From the NCBI GenBank assembly GCA_964501535.1, contig CAZCSV010000001.1, forward strand, positions 824,563-888,562: a stretch of DNA of 64,000 nucleotides, written 5' to 3'. The position numbers and the translations under genes were made by a program. Shown one piece after another: positions 34,252-43,655 of the stretch (positions are counted from its first letter, which is position 1; each line of letters starts with the position of its first letter). This DNA is from FEN-1279 sp964501535. Its GTDB lineage: Bacteria > Bacteroidota > Ignavibacteria > Tepidaquicellales > Tepidaquicellaceae. Below the pieces are notes generated by a model, which saw only the letters and a program-made list of their open reading frames with translations, was not told the origin of the DNA and did no database searches.

Positions 34252-35373
34252 ATGGATAATATGGAATACAAATTACTCGGCGAGTCAATACAGATTAAGG
34301 AGCTTAATGAAACCATAAAGCAGGTTGCTCCTACTGATATCAGTGTGCTGATAACGGGTGAAAGCGGCACAGGCAAAGAGGTTGCCGCCAATGCCATCTA
34401 TTACTTCAGCAAACGCAAGGGTAAGCCATATATAAAAGTTAACTGCGGTGCCATTCCCGAAGGCATTATCGAAAGCGAACTCTTCGGACACCAGAAGGGT
34501 GCGTTCACCGGTGCAATCGAAACCCGTCCCGGGTATTTTGAAATGGCTGACAAAGGCACAATATTTCTCGATGAAATCGGAGAAATGCCCCTTGCCACGC
34601 AGGTTAAAATCCTCCGTGTGCTTGAATCTGGCGAGTTTATGAAAGTCGGCGGGAACAGGAATCAAAAGGTCGATGTCCGCGTAATTGCCGCTACGAACCG
34701 CGACCTGCAAAAAGAAGTATTCAATAAAAATTTCCGCGAAGATTTGTTCTTCAGGTTAAAGTCCATTAACCTCCACATTCCCCCGCTCCGCGAGAGAAAA
34801 TCGGACGTTAAAATCCTGTTCAATAACTTCTTAGAAAATTTCTGCAAGAAAAATAATCTAAAGTTTAAGGGAATAGACGAAGAAGCAATGGAATACGTTA
34901 TAAATTACGACTGGAGCGGAAATGCAAGAGAACTTAAAAATTTCTGCGAAAGCATAATCGTTTTATACCCGGATAAAACTCTGAACATTAACGATGTAAA
35001 AAAACATCTGAAAGAGGAAACCGGGGAAAACCGCTCCCTGCCTGCATTACAAATCAAAGCACGCGAACAGATTGAAAAAGATTTAATATTAAGAGCTCTC
35101 TTTGAATTGAAATCGGATATTTTCGAGCTTAAAAATCACATTCAGGATTTACAAACGAAAGAACCGCAATTTAAGATAATAGGCGATGATTTTGTATTGT
35201 CTAAAGAGGATATAAACAATATGAGCTTCGATGAAATAGAAAAAGAAATCCTTCTTTACCTGCTGAACAATAACAATTGGGATGTTAATAAAGTGGCAAA
35301 ATCACTCGGACAAACCCCGAGAAATATTTATATTAAAATAAAAAAATTTAATTTAAGTAAAAAAGTAAGTTGA
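34252..35373 (+). CDS. Sigma-54 interacting transcriptional activator, no receiver domain
   Basis: A 373-residue bacterial enhancer-binding protein. The AAA+ domain starts almost at the N-terminus: Walker A GESGTGKEVAANAI (about 36-49), the sigma-54 contact loop GAFTGAIE (about 84-91), Walker B IFLDEIGEMPLATQ (about 105-118) and the arginine finger region RVIAATNRDLQKEV. The C-terminal Fis-type HTH is NNNNWDVNKVAKSLGQTPRNIYIKIKKF (about 340-367). No REC, GAF or PAS sensor precedes it, so activity may be set by level or a partner. It is translationally coupled to lptE. Confidence 0.93.
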   Translation: MDNMEYKLLGESIQIKELNETIKQVAPTDISVLITGESGTGKEVAANAIYYFSKRKGKPYIKVNCGAIPEGIIESELFGHQKGAFTGAIETRPGYFEMADKGTIFLDEIGEMPLATQVKILRVLESGEFMKVGGNRNQKVDVRVIAATNRDLQKEVFNKNFREDLFFRLKSINLHIPPLRERKSDVKILFNNFLENFCKKNNLKFKGIDEEAMEYVINYDWSGNARELKNFCESIIVLYPDKTLNINDVKKHLKEETGENRSLPALQIKAREQIEKDLILRALFELKSDIFELKNHIQDLQTKEPQFKIIGDDFVLSKEDINNMSFDEIEKEILLYLLNNNNWDVNKVAKSLGQTPRNIYIKIKKFNLSKKVS

Positions 35374-35879
35374 AATATTCAACGCAAATATTAATTACGG
35401 TTATTCTTGCTCTGATAAATCTGCAATGCGGTGTTTACGGATTCAGAGGTAATAATCCTCCCGAGGGAATAAGAACCCTTGCTGTTCCCATATTTCAGGA
35501 CGTTAGCGGATTCTCCGAAGCCGGTCTGAAAGAAGGCTTCACGGAAGCACTCAAAACGAAAATTATCAATGACAATACATTCGTAATTGCCGATAAAAAC
35601 GTGGCGGATGGAATTCTGAATTGCTCTATTACTAACGTAAAGGACGAGGCACTCGTAATATCCGGAAACGAAAACGTAACAAAAAGAAAAATCACGATAT
35701 CGGTAAAAGTTACTTTCGAGAATTTGAAGACACAGAAGAAAATCTGGGAAAAGCAGTATGACAACTGGGGAGAATATAGTTCTTCGGATGTTTCTTTTTC
35801 AGCACGTTTATCTGGGATTAAAACTGCCCAGGAGAAAATTTGCGACGATATTTTAATTGATATTACATCAAACTGGTAA
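35370..35879 (+). CDS. lptE: LPS assembly lipoprotein LptE
   Basis: A 169-residue outer-membrane lipoprotein that plugs the LptD pore which inserts LPS. Signal with a lipobox-like LINLQCGVYG (Cys about 20). Family features: GVYGFRGNNPPEGIRTLAVPIFQDVSG and a late KIWEKQYDNWGEYS. Translation starts at TTG, overlapping the stop of the sigma-54 regulator by 4 bp (TTGA). The pair sigma-54 regulator plus LptE is a recurring arrangement in Bacteroidota-type genomes. A GT2 gene follows 14 bp later. Confidence 0.85.
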   Translation: MKYSTQILITVILALINLQCGVYGFRGNNPPEGIRTLAVPIFQDVSGFSEAGLKEGFTEALKTKIINDNTFVIADKNVADGILNCSITNVKDEALVISGNENVTKRKITISVKVTFENLKTQKKIWEKQYDNWGEYSSSDVSFSARLSGIKTAQEKICDDILIDITSNW

Positions 35880-35893
35880 AAAAGATAAATTAA

Positions 35894-37393
35894 ATGGAAA
35901 TCAGTGCATTAATTCTGGCATTATACATAATTTCGCTTTCGATATTATTCGTATTTGCGTCACACGGTTTTTCGATGAGTTATTTCTATTTTAAGACTTT
36001 TAAAAAAAGAACACAGGATATTCCGGTTGAAGAACTTGTTTTAAATGAATACCCGATGGTAACAATTCAGCTTCCTCTGTTCAATGAAAGATATGTTATC
36101 ACGAGACTGATCGATTGTGTGGTTAAACTGGACTATCCGAAAGATAAACTCGAAATACAAATACTGGATGACTCCACCGACGACACTAAAGAGATAATAG
36201 AACATCACATAAAACAATACCTTCAGCAGGGTTACGATATACAGCATATACACAGAACAAACCGCGAAGGATTTAAAGCTGGTGCTCTGAAAGAAGGATT
36301 GAAAACCTGCAAGGGTGAATTTGTTGCAATTTTCGATGCCGATTTCATTCCCCGTAAAAAATTCCTGATGAGAACCTTACCCTATTTTTTCAAAGACGAA
36401 AAAATCGCACTCGTACAAACACGGTGGGAACATATCAACAGAGAATACTCGATACTTACAAAAACTCAGGCAATCGCTTTGGACGGACACTTCGTAATAG
36501 AACAAGCCGTAAGAAACCGTGCCGGATTTTATATCCAATTCAACGGCACCGGAGGAGTATGGAGAAAAGAAGCAATATTCGATGCAGGAAACTGGGAAGC
36601 CGATACGCTGACAGAAGACCTCGATTTGTCATACCGCGCACAGATGAAAGGCTGGAAAATAAAGTATCTTGTGAATTTTACTTCCCCTGCCGAACTGCCT
36701 GCCGAAATAAATTCTCTCAAGAACCAGCAGTTCAGATGGACAAAAGGTGCTATAGAAACATCGAAGAAACTGTTTCCGAAAGTGTTAAGATCTAAAATGC
36801 CCGTTAGAATGAAAATACAATCATTCATTCACTTATGCGCTAATATGGCATATCCGTTTATTTTACTCGCGGCAATTTTGAATTTCCCGGTAACGCTGAT
36901 AAAAGAAACCGGCGATTATGACCCCGTATTTAAATTTATGTCTGTTTTTATTTTTGCATTCGTAAGTACATTTATGTTCTATTTATATTCGCAAAAGGAC
37001 GTGTACGAAGACTGGCAAAAAAGGATTGTCCTCTTTCCTGTTTTTATGACCGGAAGCATGGGATTATCGGTAAATAACACTAAAGCTGTCTTCGAAGGAT
37101 TGATAAATAAAAAAAGCGAATTTGTACGGACACCCAAATTCAAAATAACCGACGGTAAACATACCTGGACGGATAAAAAATATCTTACAAAAAAAATCCC
37201 GTTTACTACATTTATAGAAGCTGTTTTATCCATATATTGCTTTGTAGGAGTGGGATTCTCGGTTTATTATGTACAAATTGCCGCATTGCCATTCCAGCTA
37301 ATGTTTGCCTTCGGTTTCGGCTTAATAGCCTTTTTGTCTGTTAAACAAGTGGTTGTTTATAACAAAACTATAAAGAGAAAAAATTCCCAATGA
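35894..37393 (+). CDS. Processive-type family 2 glycosyltransferase (cellulose synthase-like)
   Basis: A 499-residue inner-membrane enzyme: one N-terminal helix (about 5-27), a cytosolic GT-A domain, and about four C-terminal helices. Catalytic signatures: VTIQLPLFNERYVITRLIDC, ILDDSTDDTKEII (DDS, about 95), AIFDADFIPRKKFL (DAD, about 146), GTGGVWRKEAI, ADTLTEDLDLSYRAQ (TED, about 240) and QQFRWTKGA (QxxRW, about 277). This set is shared by cellulose/mannan synthase-like and glucosylceramide-synthase-like enzymes. Product unknown; it sits next to lptE, so a lipid or surface glycan is plausible. Confidence 0.9.
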   Translation: MEISALILALYIISLSILFVFASHGFSMSYFYFKTFKKRTQDIPVEELVLNEYPMVTIQLPLFNERYVITRLIDCVVKLDYPKDKLEIQILDDSTDDTKEIIEHHIKQYLQQGYDIQHIHRTNREGFKAGALKEGLKTCKGEFVAIFDADFIPRKKFLMRTLPYFFKDEKIALVQTRWEHINREYSILTKTQAIALDGHFVIEQAVRNRAGFYIQFNGTGGVWRKEAIFDAGNWEADTLTEDLDLSYRAQMKGWKIKYLVNFTSPAELPAEINSLKNQQFRWTKGAIETSKKLFPKVLRSKMPVRMKIQSFIHLCANMAYPFILLAAILNFPVTLIKETGDYDPVFKFMSVFIFAFVSTFMFYLYSQKDVYEDWQKRIVLFPVFMTGSMGLSVNNTKAVFEGLINKKSEFVRTPKFKITDGKHTWTDKKYLTKKIPFTTFIEAVLSIYCFVGVGFSVYYVQIAALPFQLMFAFGFGLIAFLSVKQVVVYNKTIKRKNSQ

Positions 37394-38166
37394 ACAGCCT
37401 TGAAGAATATATTTCCAATCTGAAAGAAAAGCTTAATGAATCGGTTTTTTCGCCGAAGTTCATCCGTCTCGCAAATTTATATTTTATAAACGAGCAATAC
37501 GATGAATGCATAAACGTCTGCACGATTGGTTTACAGATATTTCCCGATTATCTTACCGCAAAATTGCTTTTGCTTAAAGCACTGATAAAACTCGAATATC
37601 TGAACGAAGCCGAAAAAGTATTCTCTTCTGTTAAAAACAAAATTCCAAACCACGACCTGACAAAAATCCTCGAACGAAGTATAGCTGAAATTAAAGGAAA
37701 AACCGGACAGGAACGGATTTTCTATCCGCATAAAATCAATACGACTGTTGAATTTGCTTCATATAAAAACAGAATCGATGAGCTCAATAAGAATACTGTC
37801 GGAAACTTCGATATTGATGAATATGTAAACCCTGACTTTACATTCCCCGAGGAATATGAAAACATATTCGAAAAATTCTGTAACGATTACGGCAGCTTTA
37901 AATTTGATTTGAATGAAAATCAATTGATCAAATCGGAAACAAAGATTAAAAAAGAAAACGGTGCACAGTCGAATCCAAATTCATTGTTAACAAAAATAAA
38001 CATTCTGACTGAGACAATTGCAGATTTATATGCAAGACAGGGATATCTGAAGGAAGCATTCGATGCATATAATATATTGATTGAAAATAAACATCCCAAC
38101 AGCAGGCGAATCCAGGAAAAGCTTTATGAACTCGAAAGGAATATGGTAAACGGACAAAACCTTTAA
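37390..38166 (+). CDS. Tetratricopeptide-repeat protein
   Basis: A 258-residue soluble protein overlapping the GT2 gene by 4 bp (ATGA). TPR-like helices are visible at the N-terminus (FIRLANLYFINEQYDECINVCTIGLQIFPDYLTAKLLLLKALI) and near the C-terminus (ADLYARQGYLKEAFDAYNILIENKHPNSRRI). The middle is acidic and unstructured. TPRs mediate protein contacts; the overlap suggests it works with the glycosyltransferase or the LptE pathway. No signal peptide is seen. Its last 4 bp overlap the 3' end of the convergent rqcH gene. Confidence 0.75.
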   Translation: MNSLEEYISNLKEKLNESVFSPKFIRLANLYFINEQYDECINVCTIGLQIFPDYLTAKLLLLKALIKLEYLNEAEKVFSSVKNKIPNHDLTKILERSIAEIKGKTGQERIFYPHKINTTVEFASYKNRIDELNKNTVGNFDIDEYVNPDFTFPEEYENIFEKFCNDYGSFKFDLNENQLIKSETKIKKENGAQSNPNSLLTKINILTETIADLYARQGYLKEAFDAYNILIENKHPNSRRIQEKLYELERNMVNGQNL

Positions 38167-39752
38167 ACAGTATCTTCGGGTAAACCGGGTTTGACGAAAA
38201 TTACTTTCTCCCTTTCCATGATAACACTCCCCTCTTTGAAACCTTTTTTCTTCTTTACATGTTTTTTCTCGCAATAAGCTACGGGAACGCTCGATGCGTT
38301 TCGGGCTTTACTGTAATATGCCGCAACTGAAGCTGCTTTCTCGATTGTTTCCCTGTCTGGATAATTTTTTCTGTCGGATATTTTCAATACCGTGTGAGAG
38401 CCGCTTGCACCTCTTACGTGAAACCATAAGTCGTTTTGAGATGTGTATCTTGTCGTCAGCATGTCATTTGATGCACTGTCTTTTCCCACCCATACTTCAT
38501 ACTTATCGCTTAACTTAAATTTTCTGAATCTAACCGTCTCATCAATTTTATTGTAATTCTTTTCGATCATTTTGAGAGATTTTATATTCTTATTGTTTAC
38601 TGTTTCATCAATCTCCGATTTAAGCTTTTCAATAACATTTTTTTGCTTTTCTATTCTTTCTTTCAATATCATTATTGAATTTTTCTGTTTTTTATATTTA
38701 TCGAAATAAAAAGAAGCATTTTCGGAAGGGTTTAAGTCTTTTCTCAGTGCTATTTTTATTCTCTCCCTGTTTTCCGATTCTTCAATAATAACTGATTCAT
38801 CACCTCTCTTAATCAAATGCATATTCGACAATATCAAGTCACCAAAGATTTTGTATCGCCCGGAATTTTCTGCCGATTTTAATTGCTTCAAAAGCGATTC
38901 ATGCTTTTTCTCCGAATTCCTTAATTCTATTTCCTTTTGATTAAGAACACTCCTTTTTATATCATTGCCGCTTTTTTTCCCGTAATAATACTTTATGTAA
39001 TCCCGGATTAAATCGTTGATATTGTCATAAGTCCATTTTTCGTTACCTTCCGGGTAAGATAATTGAATCACAGATGGAATAAAATCGGATTTCACCTTGT
39101 AGATTGTGTATGAAGGTTTATTTAATTTTCCGTTTATTAGATTAATATTGTCGTCAATCAGCTTTTTTGATTCATCGGATAACGGTTCGTCACCGTTGAC
39201 CTTGCACATATTCAATAGTTCTTTGTAAATTATATCGCCGTATTTTCTGTACTCGCTTCTAAAGTAAGCTTTTATTGTTTCAATATTTTTCTTCTTAATA
39301 TTTGCTTTTTTTGCCAGTATATCGCCGATGCTTTTCTGTAGATATTCCTTTTTGTTTTTAAACGCATCGATGATTTCATCGTTCGCTGTTACAAATAAAT
39401 TATTTTTCGTTTTGAAAAACACAAAGGATATTGAAAGATTTTCAGCCAATTCGAATTTGATAATCCTGTCGTCATTAAAAATTCCTGCACAATTAATTTC
39501 CTGTTCGTACAAACCGGCAAGCAGATTCATAACATTTTTTCTCGCTTTTATATATTCCGATTTTAAAAACAGATAAGGAAGTTTTGAATCACAGGAAAAT
39601 TCCAGATATTTTTTTTCATCGGATTGCCGATGGAATAATGAGATAACGAGTTTTTCCTTTTCTTGTGTAAAAATTTCTTTGATTATATAACCGGAAATTT
39701 CTTTATCAAGATACTTTGAAACCTCTCTTAACAGAAAAAAATTGTCTAACAA
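38163..39752 (-). CDS. rqcH: NFACT-family ribosome quality-control protein RqcH
   Basis: A 529-residue Rqc2/RqcH homologue that recruits tRNA-Ala to stalled 50S subunits and adds C-terminal alanine tails. The NFACT-N domain carries the diagnostic Asp-Arg pair in FNDDRIIKFEL (D95, R96). A central coiled coil runs about 275-405 with a break, and the NFACT-R domain near the C-terminus has RYTSQNDLWFHVRGASGSHTVL (about 440-461). Length is close to that of B. subtilis RqcH (about 570). The gene begins only 4 bp after atpG, an unusual operon partner. Confidence 0.9.
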   Translation of the reverse strand: MLDNFFLLREVSKYLDKEISGYIIKEIFTQEKEKLVISLFHRQSDEKKYLEFSCDSKLPYLFLKSEYIKARKNVMNLLAGLYEQEINCAGIFNDDRIIKFELAENLSISFVFFKTKNNLFVTANDEIIDAFKNKKEYLQKSIGDILAKKANIKKKNIETIKAYFRSEYRKYGDIIYKELLNMCKVNGDEPLSDESKKLIDDNINLINGKLNKPSYTIYKVKSDFIPSVIQLSYPEGNEKWTYDNINDLIRDYIKYYYGKKSGNDIKRSVLNQKEIELRNSEKKHESLLKQLKSAENSGRYKIFGDLILSNMHLIKRGDESVIIEESENRERIKIALRKDLNPSENASFYFDKYKKQKNSIMILKERIEKQKNVIEKLKSEIDETVNNKNIKSLKMIEKNYNKIDETVRFRKFKLSDKYEVWVGKDSASNDMLTTRYTSQNDLWFHVRGASGSHTVLKISDRKNYPDRETIEKAASVAAYYSKARNASSVPVAYCEKKHVKKKKGFKEGSVIMEREKVIFVKPGLPEDTV

Positions 39753-39756
39753 TTTT

Positions 39757-40617
39757 TTATCCTTCTTTCAGCGCCTCGGCTCCGCTGACAATTTCAAGAA
39801 GTTCTTTGGTAATGGCTTCCTGACGGGCTTTATTGTATAATAAGTTTAAATATTTAATTAAATCCTCGGCATTCTTGGTCGCAAGTTCCATTGCCGTCAT
39901 TCTTGCCCCAAGCTCTGCGGCATTCGATTCCAGCAGGGTTTTCCGGAACTGAACCTTTAAATGCTTCGGGATTAATTCTTCCAGTATACTTTTTGAAGAC
40001 GGCTCGTAAATGTAATCCACTTGGTCATTTCCTTCGGTTTCTGTGGGTCTGGAAAGCGGCAGAAATTGCTCTTTTGTAACCACCTGTTTTACAACCGATT
40101 TAAATTCGTTGTAAATAATTTCGACTAAATCAAATTCATTATTCAGATAACCCGTTACAATATAATCTGTAATTTCATTAGATATGCTTAAATTCAGATT
40201 ACCGAATACGTGTATGTAGCTTTTTACGATATTATACTTCCGTTTTACAAAATAATCGTTGCCTTTTTTGCCGACCGTTACTATTGGTGTTTCTCTTCCC
40301 AGTTCTTCCAGATAATTAGCCGAATATTTTAAAAGATTTGAATTAAAAGAGCCGCACATTCCCCTGTCACCGGATACAATAACAACCAGCCTTCTCTTGA
40401 CTTCTCTTTGCTTCATAAGAGGATTTACGACATTTTCCGAAGCCTCTACGAGATGCGAAAGTAATTCGGACATCTTAAATGCGTATGGTCTTGTTGCAAT
40501 AATCCTGTCCTGAGCTTTCTTAAGTTTTGTGGCAGAAATCATTTTCATGGCTTTGGTTATTTTCTGCGTACTCTTGACGGCTGTTATCCGTTTCTTTATC
40601 TCTTTTAATGTAGCCAA
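39757..40617 (-). CDS. atpG: ATP synthase gamma subunit
   Basis: A 286-residue central rotor stalk of F1. N-terminal ATLKEIKKRITAVKSTQKITKAMKM (family signature), a central SGDRGMCGSFNSN (about 87-99) and C-terminal RMTAMELATKNAEDLIKYLNLLYNKARQEAIT (the ATPase gamma signature). Full length. It is the last ATP synthase gene here, separated from atpA by a 91-residue gene. Confidence 0.96.
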   Translation of the reverse strand: MATLKEIKKRITAVKSTQKITKAMKMISATKLKKAQDRIIATRPYAFKMSELLSHLVEASENVVNPLMKQREVKRRLVVIVSGDRGMCGSFNSNLLKYSANYLEELGRETPIVTVGKKGNDYFVKRKYNIVKSYIHVFGNLNLSISNEITDYIVTGYLNNEFDLVEIIYNEFKSVVKQVVTKEQFLPLSRPTETEGNDQVDYIYEPSSKSILEELIPKHLKVQFRKTLLESNAAELGARMTAMELATKNAEDLIKYLNLLYNKARQEAITKELLEIVSGAEALKEG

Positions 40618-40636
40618 ACTCTTTTAAATGCTAATA

Positions 40637-40912
40637 TTAATTTTTAGTTATTCCTTTTTCTTTAAATTTTTCCAATATCATTTTTTCCAATTCGGCGTAT
40701 TTGATACTTGACGAGCGCGGTTGTGCCTGACTTATAGCATTAAATATAGAATCAGTTTCACCCTTCATATACATATTCAGACAAAAGCTCAGCCTGTTCC
40801 TGTCATTCGGTAACGGTATTGTTGCTTCAAGTTCATCAATTGCTTCGTATAATTTCTTTATCAGAGCTTCATTGCCAAAATAATTTACTTCAGCAGGTGG
40901 TTTTGTTGCCAT
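40637..40912 (-). CDS. Unknown 91-residue protein inside the ATP synthase operon
   Basis: A small soluble protein between atpA (10 bp after its stop) and atpG (19 bp before its start). It has no signal peptide, membrane helix or domain that I recognise. Composition is mixed alpha: FGNEALIKKLYEAIDELEAT and KYAELEKMILEKFKEKG as likely helices, with PLPNDRNRLSFCLNMYMKGE between. The tight spacing on both sides supports a real, co-translated gene. The usual order has atpG directly after atpA, so this is an insertion into the operon; an ATP synthase assembly factor, inhibitor or extra subunit is possible but unproven. Confidence 0.75.
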   Translation of the reverse strand: MATKPPAEVNYFGNEALIKKLYEAIDELEATIPLPNDRNRLSFCLNMYMKGETDSIFNAISQAQPRSSSIKYAELEKMILEKFKEKGITKN

Positions 40913-40922
40913 ATTAATTTTT

Positions 40923-42443
40923 TTATTTTATTGTTGTTTTAAATCTATCTGTAAATTCCTGGATTACTTTGTTTAATCTGTCAATTATATCATCTGTCAA
41001 ATCTTTTTTAATACTTAAATCATTCAGTATATCTTTATGCATATTTTCCACCTCGGATAAAAATTCCGTTTCATACTTCGCTAAATAAGAAACCGGTATT
41101 TCGTCTAAAAAACCCTTGGTCGCCGCATATATTACTACCACCTGCCTTTCAATATCCATCGGAACATATTGTTTCTGCTTCAGAACTTCTACAAGCCTTT
41201 CACCCCTTCTCAATTGCTGAAGTGTTGCTTTGTCCAAATCAGAACCGAATTTCGCAAATGCCTCCAGTTCCCGGTACTGTGCAAGGTCTATTCTCAGCGT
41301 ACCGGCAATTTTTTTCATGGCTTTTATTTGAGCATTACCGCCTACACGTGAAACCGAAATTCCTACGTTTATTGCCGGTCTTACACCCGCGTTGAATAAA
41401 TTAGGTTCCAGATAAATCTGCCCGTCTGTAATCGAGATTACATTCGTAGGGATATATGCCGCAACGTCTCCCGCTTTGGTTTCAATGACCGGTAAAGCCG
41501 TCAAGCTCCCGCCTCCAAGTTCATCGGAAAGCTTCGACGCCCTTTCTAACAATCTTGAATGTAAATAAAAAACATCGCCTGGATATGCCTCCCTGCCGGG
41601 TGGTCTCCTGAGTAGCAGTGATATTTCCCTGTATGCCGCGGCGTGTTTTGTCAAATCATCGTAAATTACTAATGCATGTTTTCCCCTGTCCCTGTAATAT
41701 TCTCCAAGCGTAGCACCTGCATACGGTGCAATATATAACATTGGAGCAGGATCGGATGCTGAAGCAGAAATTATTGTAGTGTAATCCATTGCTCCCGCAT
41801 CATACAAATTCTTATAAACCTGTGCAATTGTTGAACCCTTTTGACCTATCGCTACATATATGCAATAAACATCCTTACCCTTTTGATTAATTATTGTATC
41901 AATTGCAATCGCTGTTTTACCTGTCTGCCTGTCTCCGATTATCAATTCCCTCTGTCCCCTGCCTATCGGTATCATCGCATCTACCGCTTTCAATCCTGTC
42001 TGCAACGGCTCTTTCACCGGTTGTCTCTGAATAACACCCAGAGCTTTTCTTTCCATCGGAAGAAATTCATCCGTCTTAATTTCACCTTTTCCGTCAACGG
42101 GCTCACCGAGAGGATTTATAACCCTTCCGAGCATCGCTTCACCAGCCGGCATAGATGCTATTCTTCCCGTCCTTCTTACCTTATCACCTTCTTCAACAAG
42201 CTGCGACTCACCAAATAAAATACAACCCACATTATCTTCCTCCAGGTTAAGAGCAACTCCAATAACGTCATTCGGAAATTCAAGCAGTTCGCTTGCCATG
42301 CATTTTGAAAGCCCGAATACCCTTGCTACACCATCACCAACCGAAAGTACGGTTCCGACATCATATACGTCAACTTCTTTTTCGAAGCCCGAAAGCTGCT
42401 GCAATAGCATTTTGGATACTTCCCCTGATTTTACATCAAACAT
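40923..42443 (-). CDS. atpA: ATP synthase alpha subunit
   Basis: A 506-residue non-catalytic nucleotide-binding subunit of F1. P-loop IGDRQTGKTAIAIDT (about 169-183), VYVAIGQKGSTIAQV-type strand (CIYVAIGQKGSTIA), the DDLTKHAAAYREISLLLRRPPGREAYPGD segment (about 270-298) and the family signature PAINVGISVSRVGG (about 364-377). A GGAG ribosome site precedes the ATG. Confidence 0.97.
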   Translation of the reverse strand: MFDVKSGEVSKMLLQQLSGFEKEVDVYDVGTVLSVGDGVARVFGLSKCMASELLEFPNDVIGVALNLEEDNVGCILFGESQLVEEGDKVRRTGRIASMPAGEAMLGRVINPLGEPVDGKGEIKTDEFLPMERKALGVIQRQPVKEPLQTGLKAVDAMIPIGRGQRELIIGDRQTGKTAIAIDTIINQKGKDVYCIYVAIGQKGSTIAQVYKNLYDAGAMDYTTIISASASDPAPMLYIAPYAGATLGEYYRDRGKHALVIYDDLTKHAAAYREISLLLRRPPGREAYPGDVFYLHSRLLERASKLSDELGGGSLTALPVIETKAGDVAAYIPTNVISITDGQIYLEPNLFNAGVRPAINVGISVSRVGGNAQIKAMKKIAGTLRIDLAQYRELEAFAKFGSDLDKATLQQLRRGERLVEVLKQKQYVPMDIERQVVVIYAATKGFLDEIPVSYLAKYETEFLSEVENMHKDILNDLSIKKDLTDDIIDRLNKVIQEFTDRFKTTIK

Positions 42444-42492
42444 TTTATATTACTCCTATTATTATGCGAATCTTATCGCAAATATTAAAAAT

Positions 42493-43038
42493 CTACTTTA
42501 TGTTTAAACCCTTAAACTTGTTTCTTAAATTTTCCAGCTGTCTTTTTATACTTGCATCCAGTATCACATCCTTAACCTGTATCGTAAAACCCCCGATTAA
42601 TGATTTATCCTCCGAAAACTCGGGAATGCTGTTCAATCCCGTAAACATATCTATTTTCTCTTTTATTTTTTTCCTTTCCTTTTCATCAAACTCCACAGCG
42701 GTTCTTATCGATGCTCTCACTTTCCCTTCCGCATCATTTTTTAACTCCAAAAATCCGTTGAGAATTTCGGTCAATAATGACTCCCGGTTGTTCGCTATTA
42801 ATAATTTGACAAAATCAAGCGTCAATTTTTCTATCTTTTTCGTAAATATTTTCTCGATAATCTGAATCTTCTTATCATACCTGATTACAGGACTTAAAAA
42901 AAACAAATGCAAATCCCTGTTCGAATTAACAAGATTTATTATATTAATCGAATCTGTCGCTATCTTTTCAAGCTTTTTTTCACTCAGTGCCGCCTGGTAC
43001 AGTGCAATGGAATATCTTCGAATCGCTTTTGAAAACAT
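42493..43038 (-). CDS. atpH: ATP synthase delta subunit
   Basis: A 181-residue peripheral-stalk subunit linking F1 to the b dimer. N-terminal SKAIRRYSIALYQAALSEKKLEKI is the family six-helix bundle start; the C-terminal SLIGGFTIQVKDVILDASIKRQLENL matches the conserved GG..I..GD..iD.S motif of delta/OSCP. Normal length. It follows atpF by 15 bp. Confidence 0.93.
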   Translation of the reverse strand: MFSKAIRRYSIALYQAALSEKKLEKIATDSINIINLVNSNRDLHLFFLSPVIRYDKKIQIIEKIFTKKIEKLTLDFVKLLIANNRESLLTEILNGFLELKNDAEGKVRASIRTAVEFDEKERKKIKEKIDMFTGLNSIPEFSEDKSLIGGFTIQVKDVILDASIKRQLENLRNKFKGLNIK

Positions 43039-43053
43039 TGAATTATCGAAGTT

Positions 43054-43581
43054 TTAATTTTTTGGAATTCGATTTATAAAATCATCTATTATCTTCTTCT
43101 GCTTTTTTGCATCAAGAGTTTCATCGATTATCTTCTCAGCCGCTCTGATTGCAATATCTGCTATTTCTTCCTTCATCTGCTCTAGTGCCGTTGCTTTTTG
43201 CTGCTCTATTTCCTGCTTTGCCTGCTCTACTGCTTTTCTCGATTCTTCGTTCGCTTTGCTGACTATATCATCACGTATTTTATTCGCCATTTCCCTGCCG
43301 TCATTTATAATCTTCTGAGCCTGCGAGGTAGCTTCTGCTAAAACCTTTCTGTTTTGCTCCAATAATTCCTGTGCTTCTTTTGTTTGTTTCTCTGCGTTTT
43401 CCAGAGAAGTCTTTATAGTCTCTTCCCTGTTGTGAAGCGCTTTTATCAGCGGTCCCCATGCCACTTTCCATAAAAGCAGTAATAAAAGGACAAATATTAT
43501 TATTGTCCATATTATTAAACCGGGATTTACCGAAAGCAGTGACGGTTTTTCATGACCGTCTCCTCCGCTCAGCAAAAGCAT
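43054..43581 (-). CDS. atpF: ATP synthase F0 subunit b
   Basis: A membrane-anchored peripheral stalk: one N-terminal helix (GLIIWTIIIFVLLLLLLWKVAWGPL) followed by a long charged helix (KALHNREETIKTSLENAEKQTKEAQELLEQN onward). The start at 43581 (175 residues) fits the family length of 155-175; an upstream ATG at 43620 would add 13 hydrophobic residues ahead of the usual N-terminus and is less likely. Neither start has a clear ribosome site. A single b gene is seen, not a b/b' pair. Confidence 0.92.
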   Translation of the reverse strand: MLLLSGGDGHEKPSLLSVNPGLIIWTIIIFVLLLLLLWKVAWGPLIKALHNREETIKTSLENAEKQTKEAQELLEQNRKVLAEATSQAQKIINDGREMANKIRDDIVSKANEESRKAVEQAKQEIEQQKATALEQMKEEIADIAIRAAEKIIDETLDAKKQKKIIDDFINRIPKN

Positions 43582-43655
43582 ACAAAAATTATTGAAAAGC
43601 AATGAAATATAATATATCATAGCTTATTAAATTTTCAAAAATAATAAAATATTAC

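Noticed and set aside
36424..36795. 123-residue plus-strand frame within the GT2 gene
   Set aside because: Alternate-frame shadow inside a gene whose catalytic motifs all lie in the other frame.
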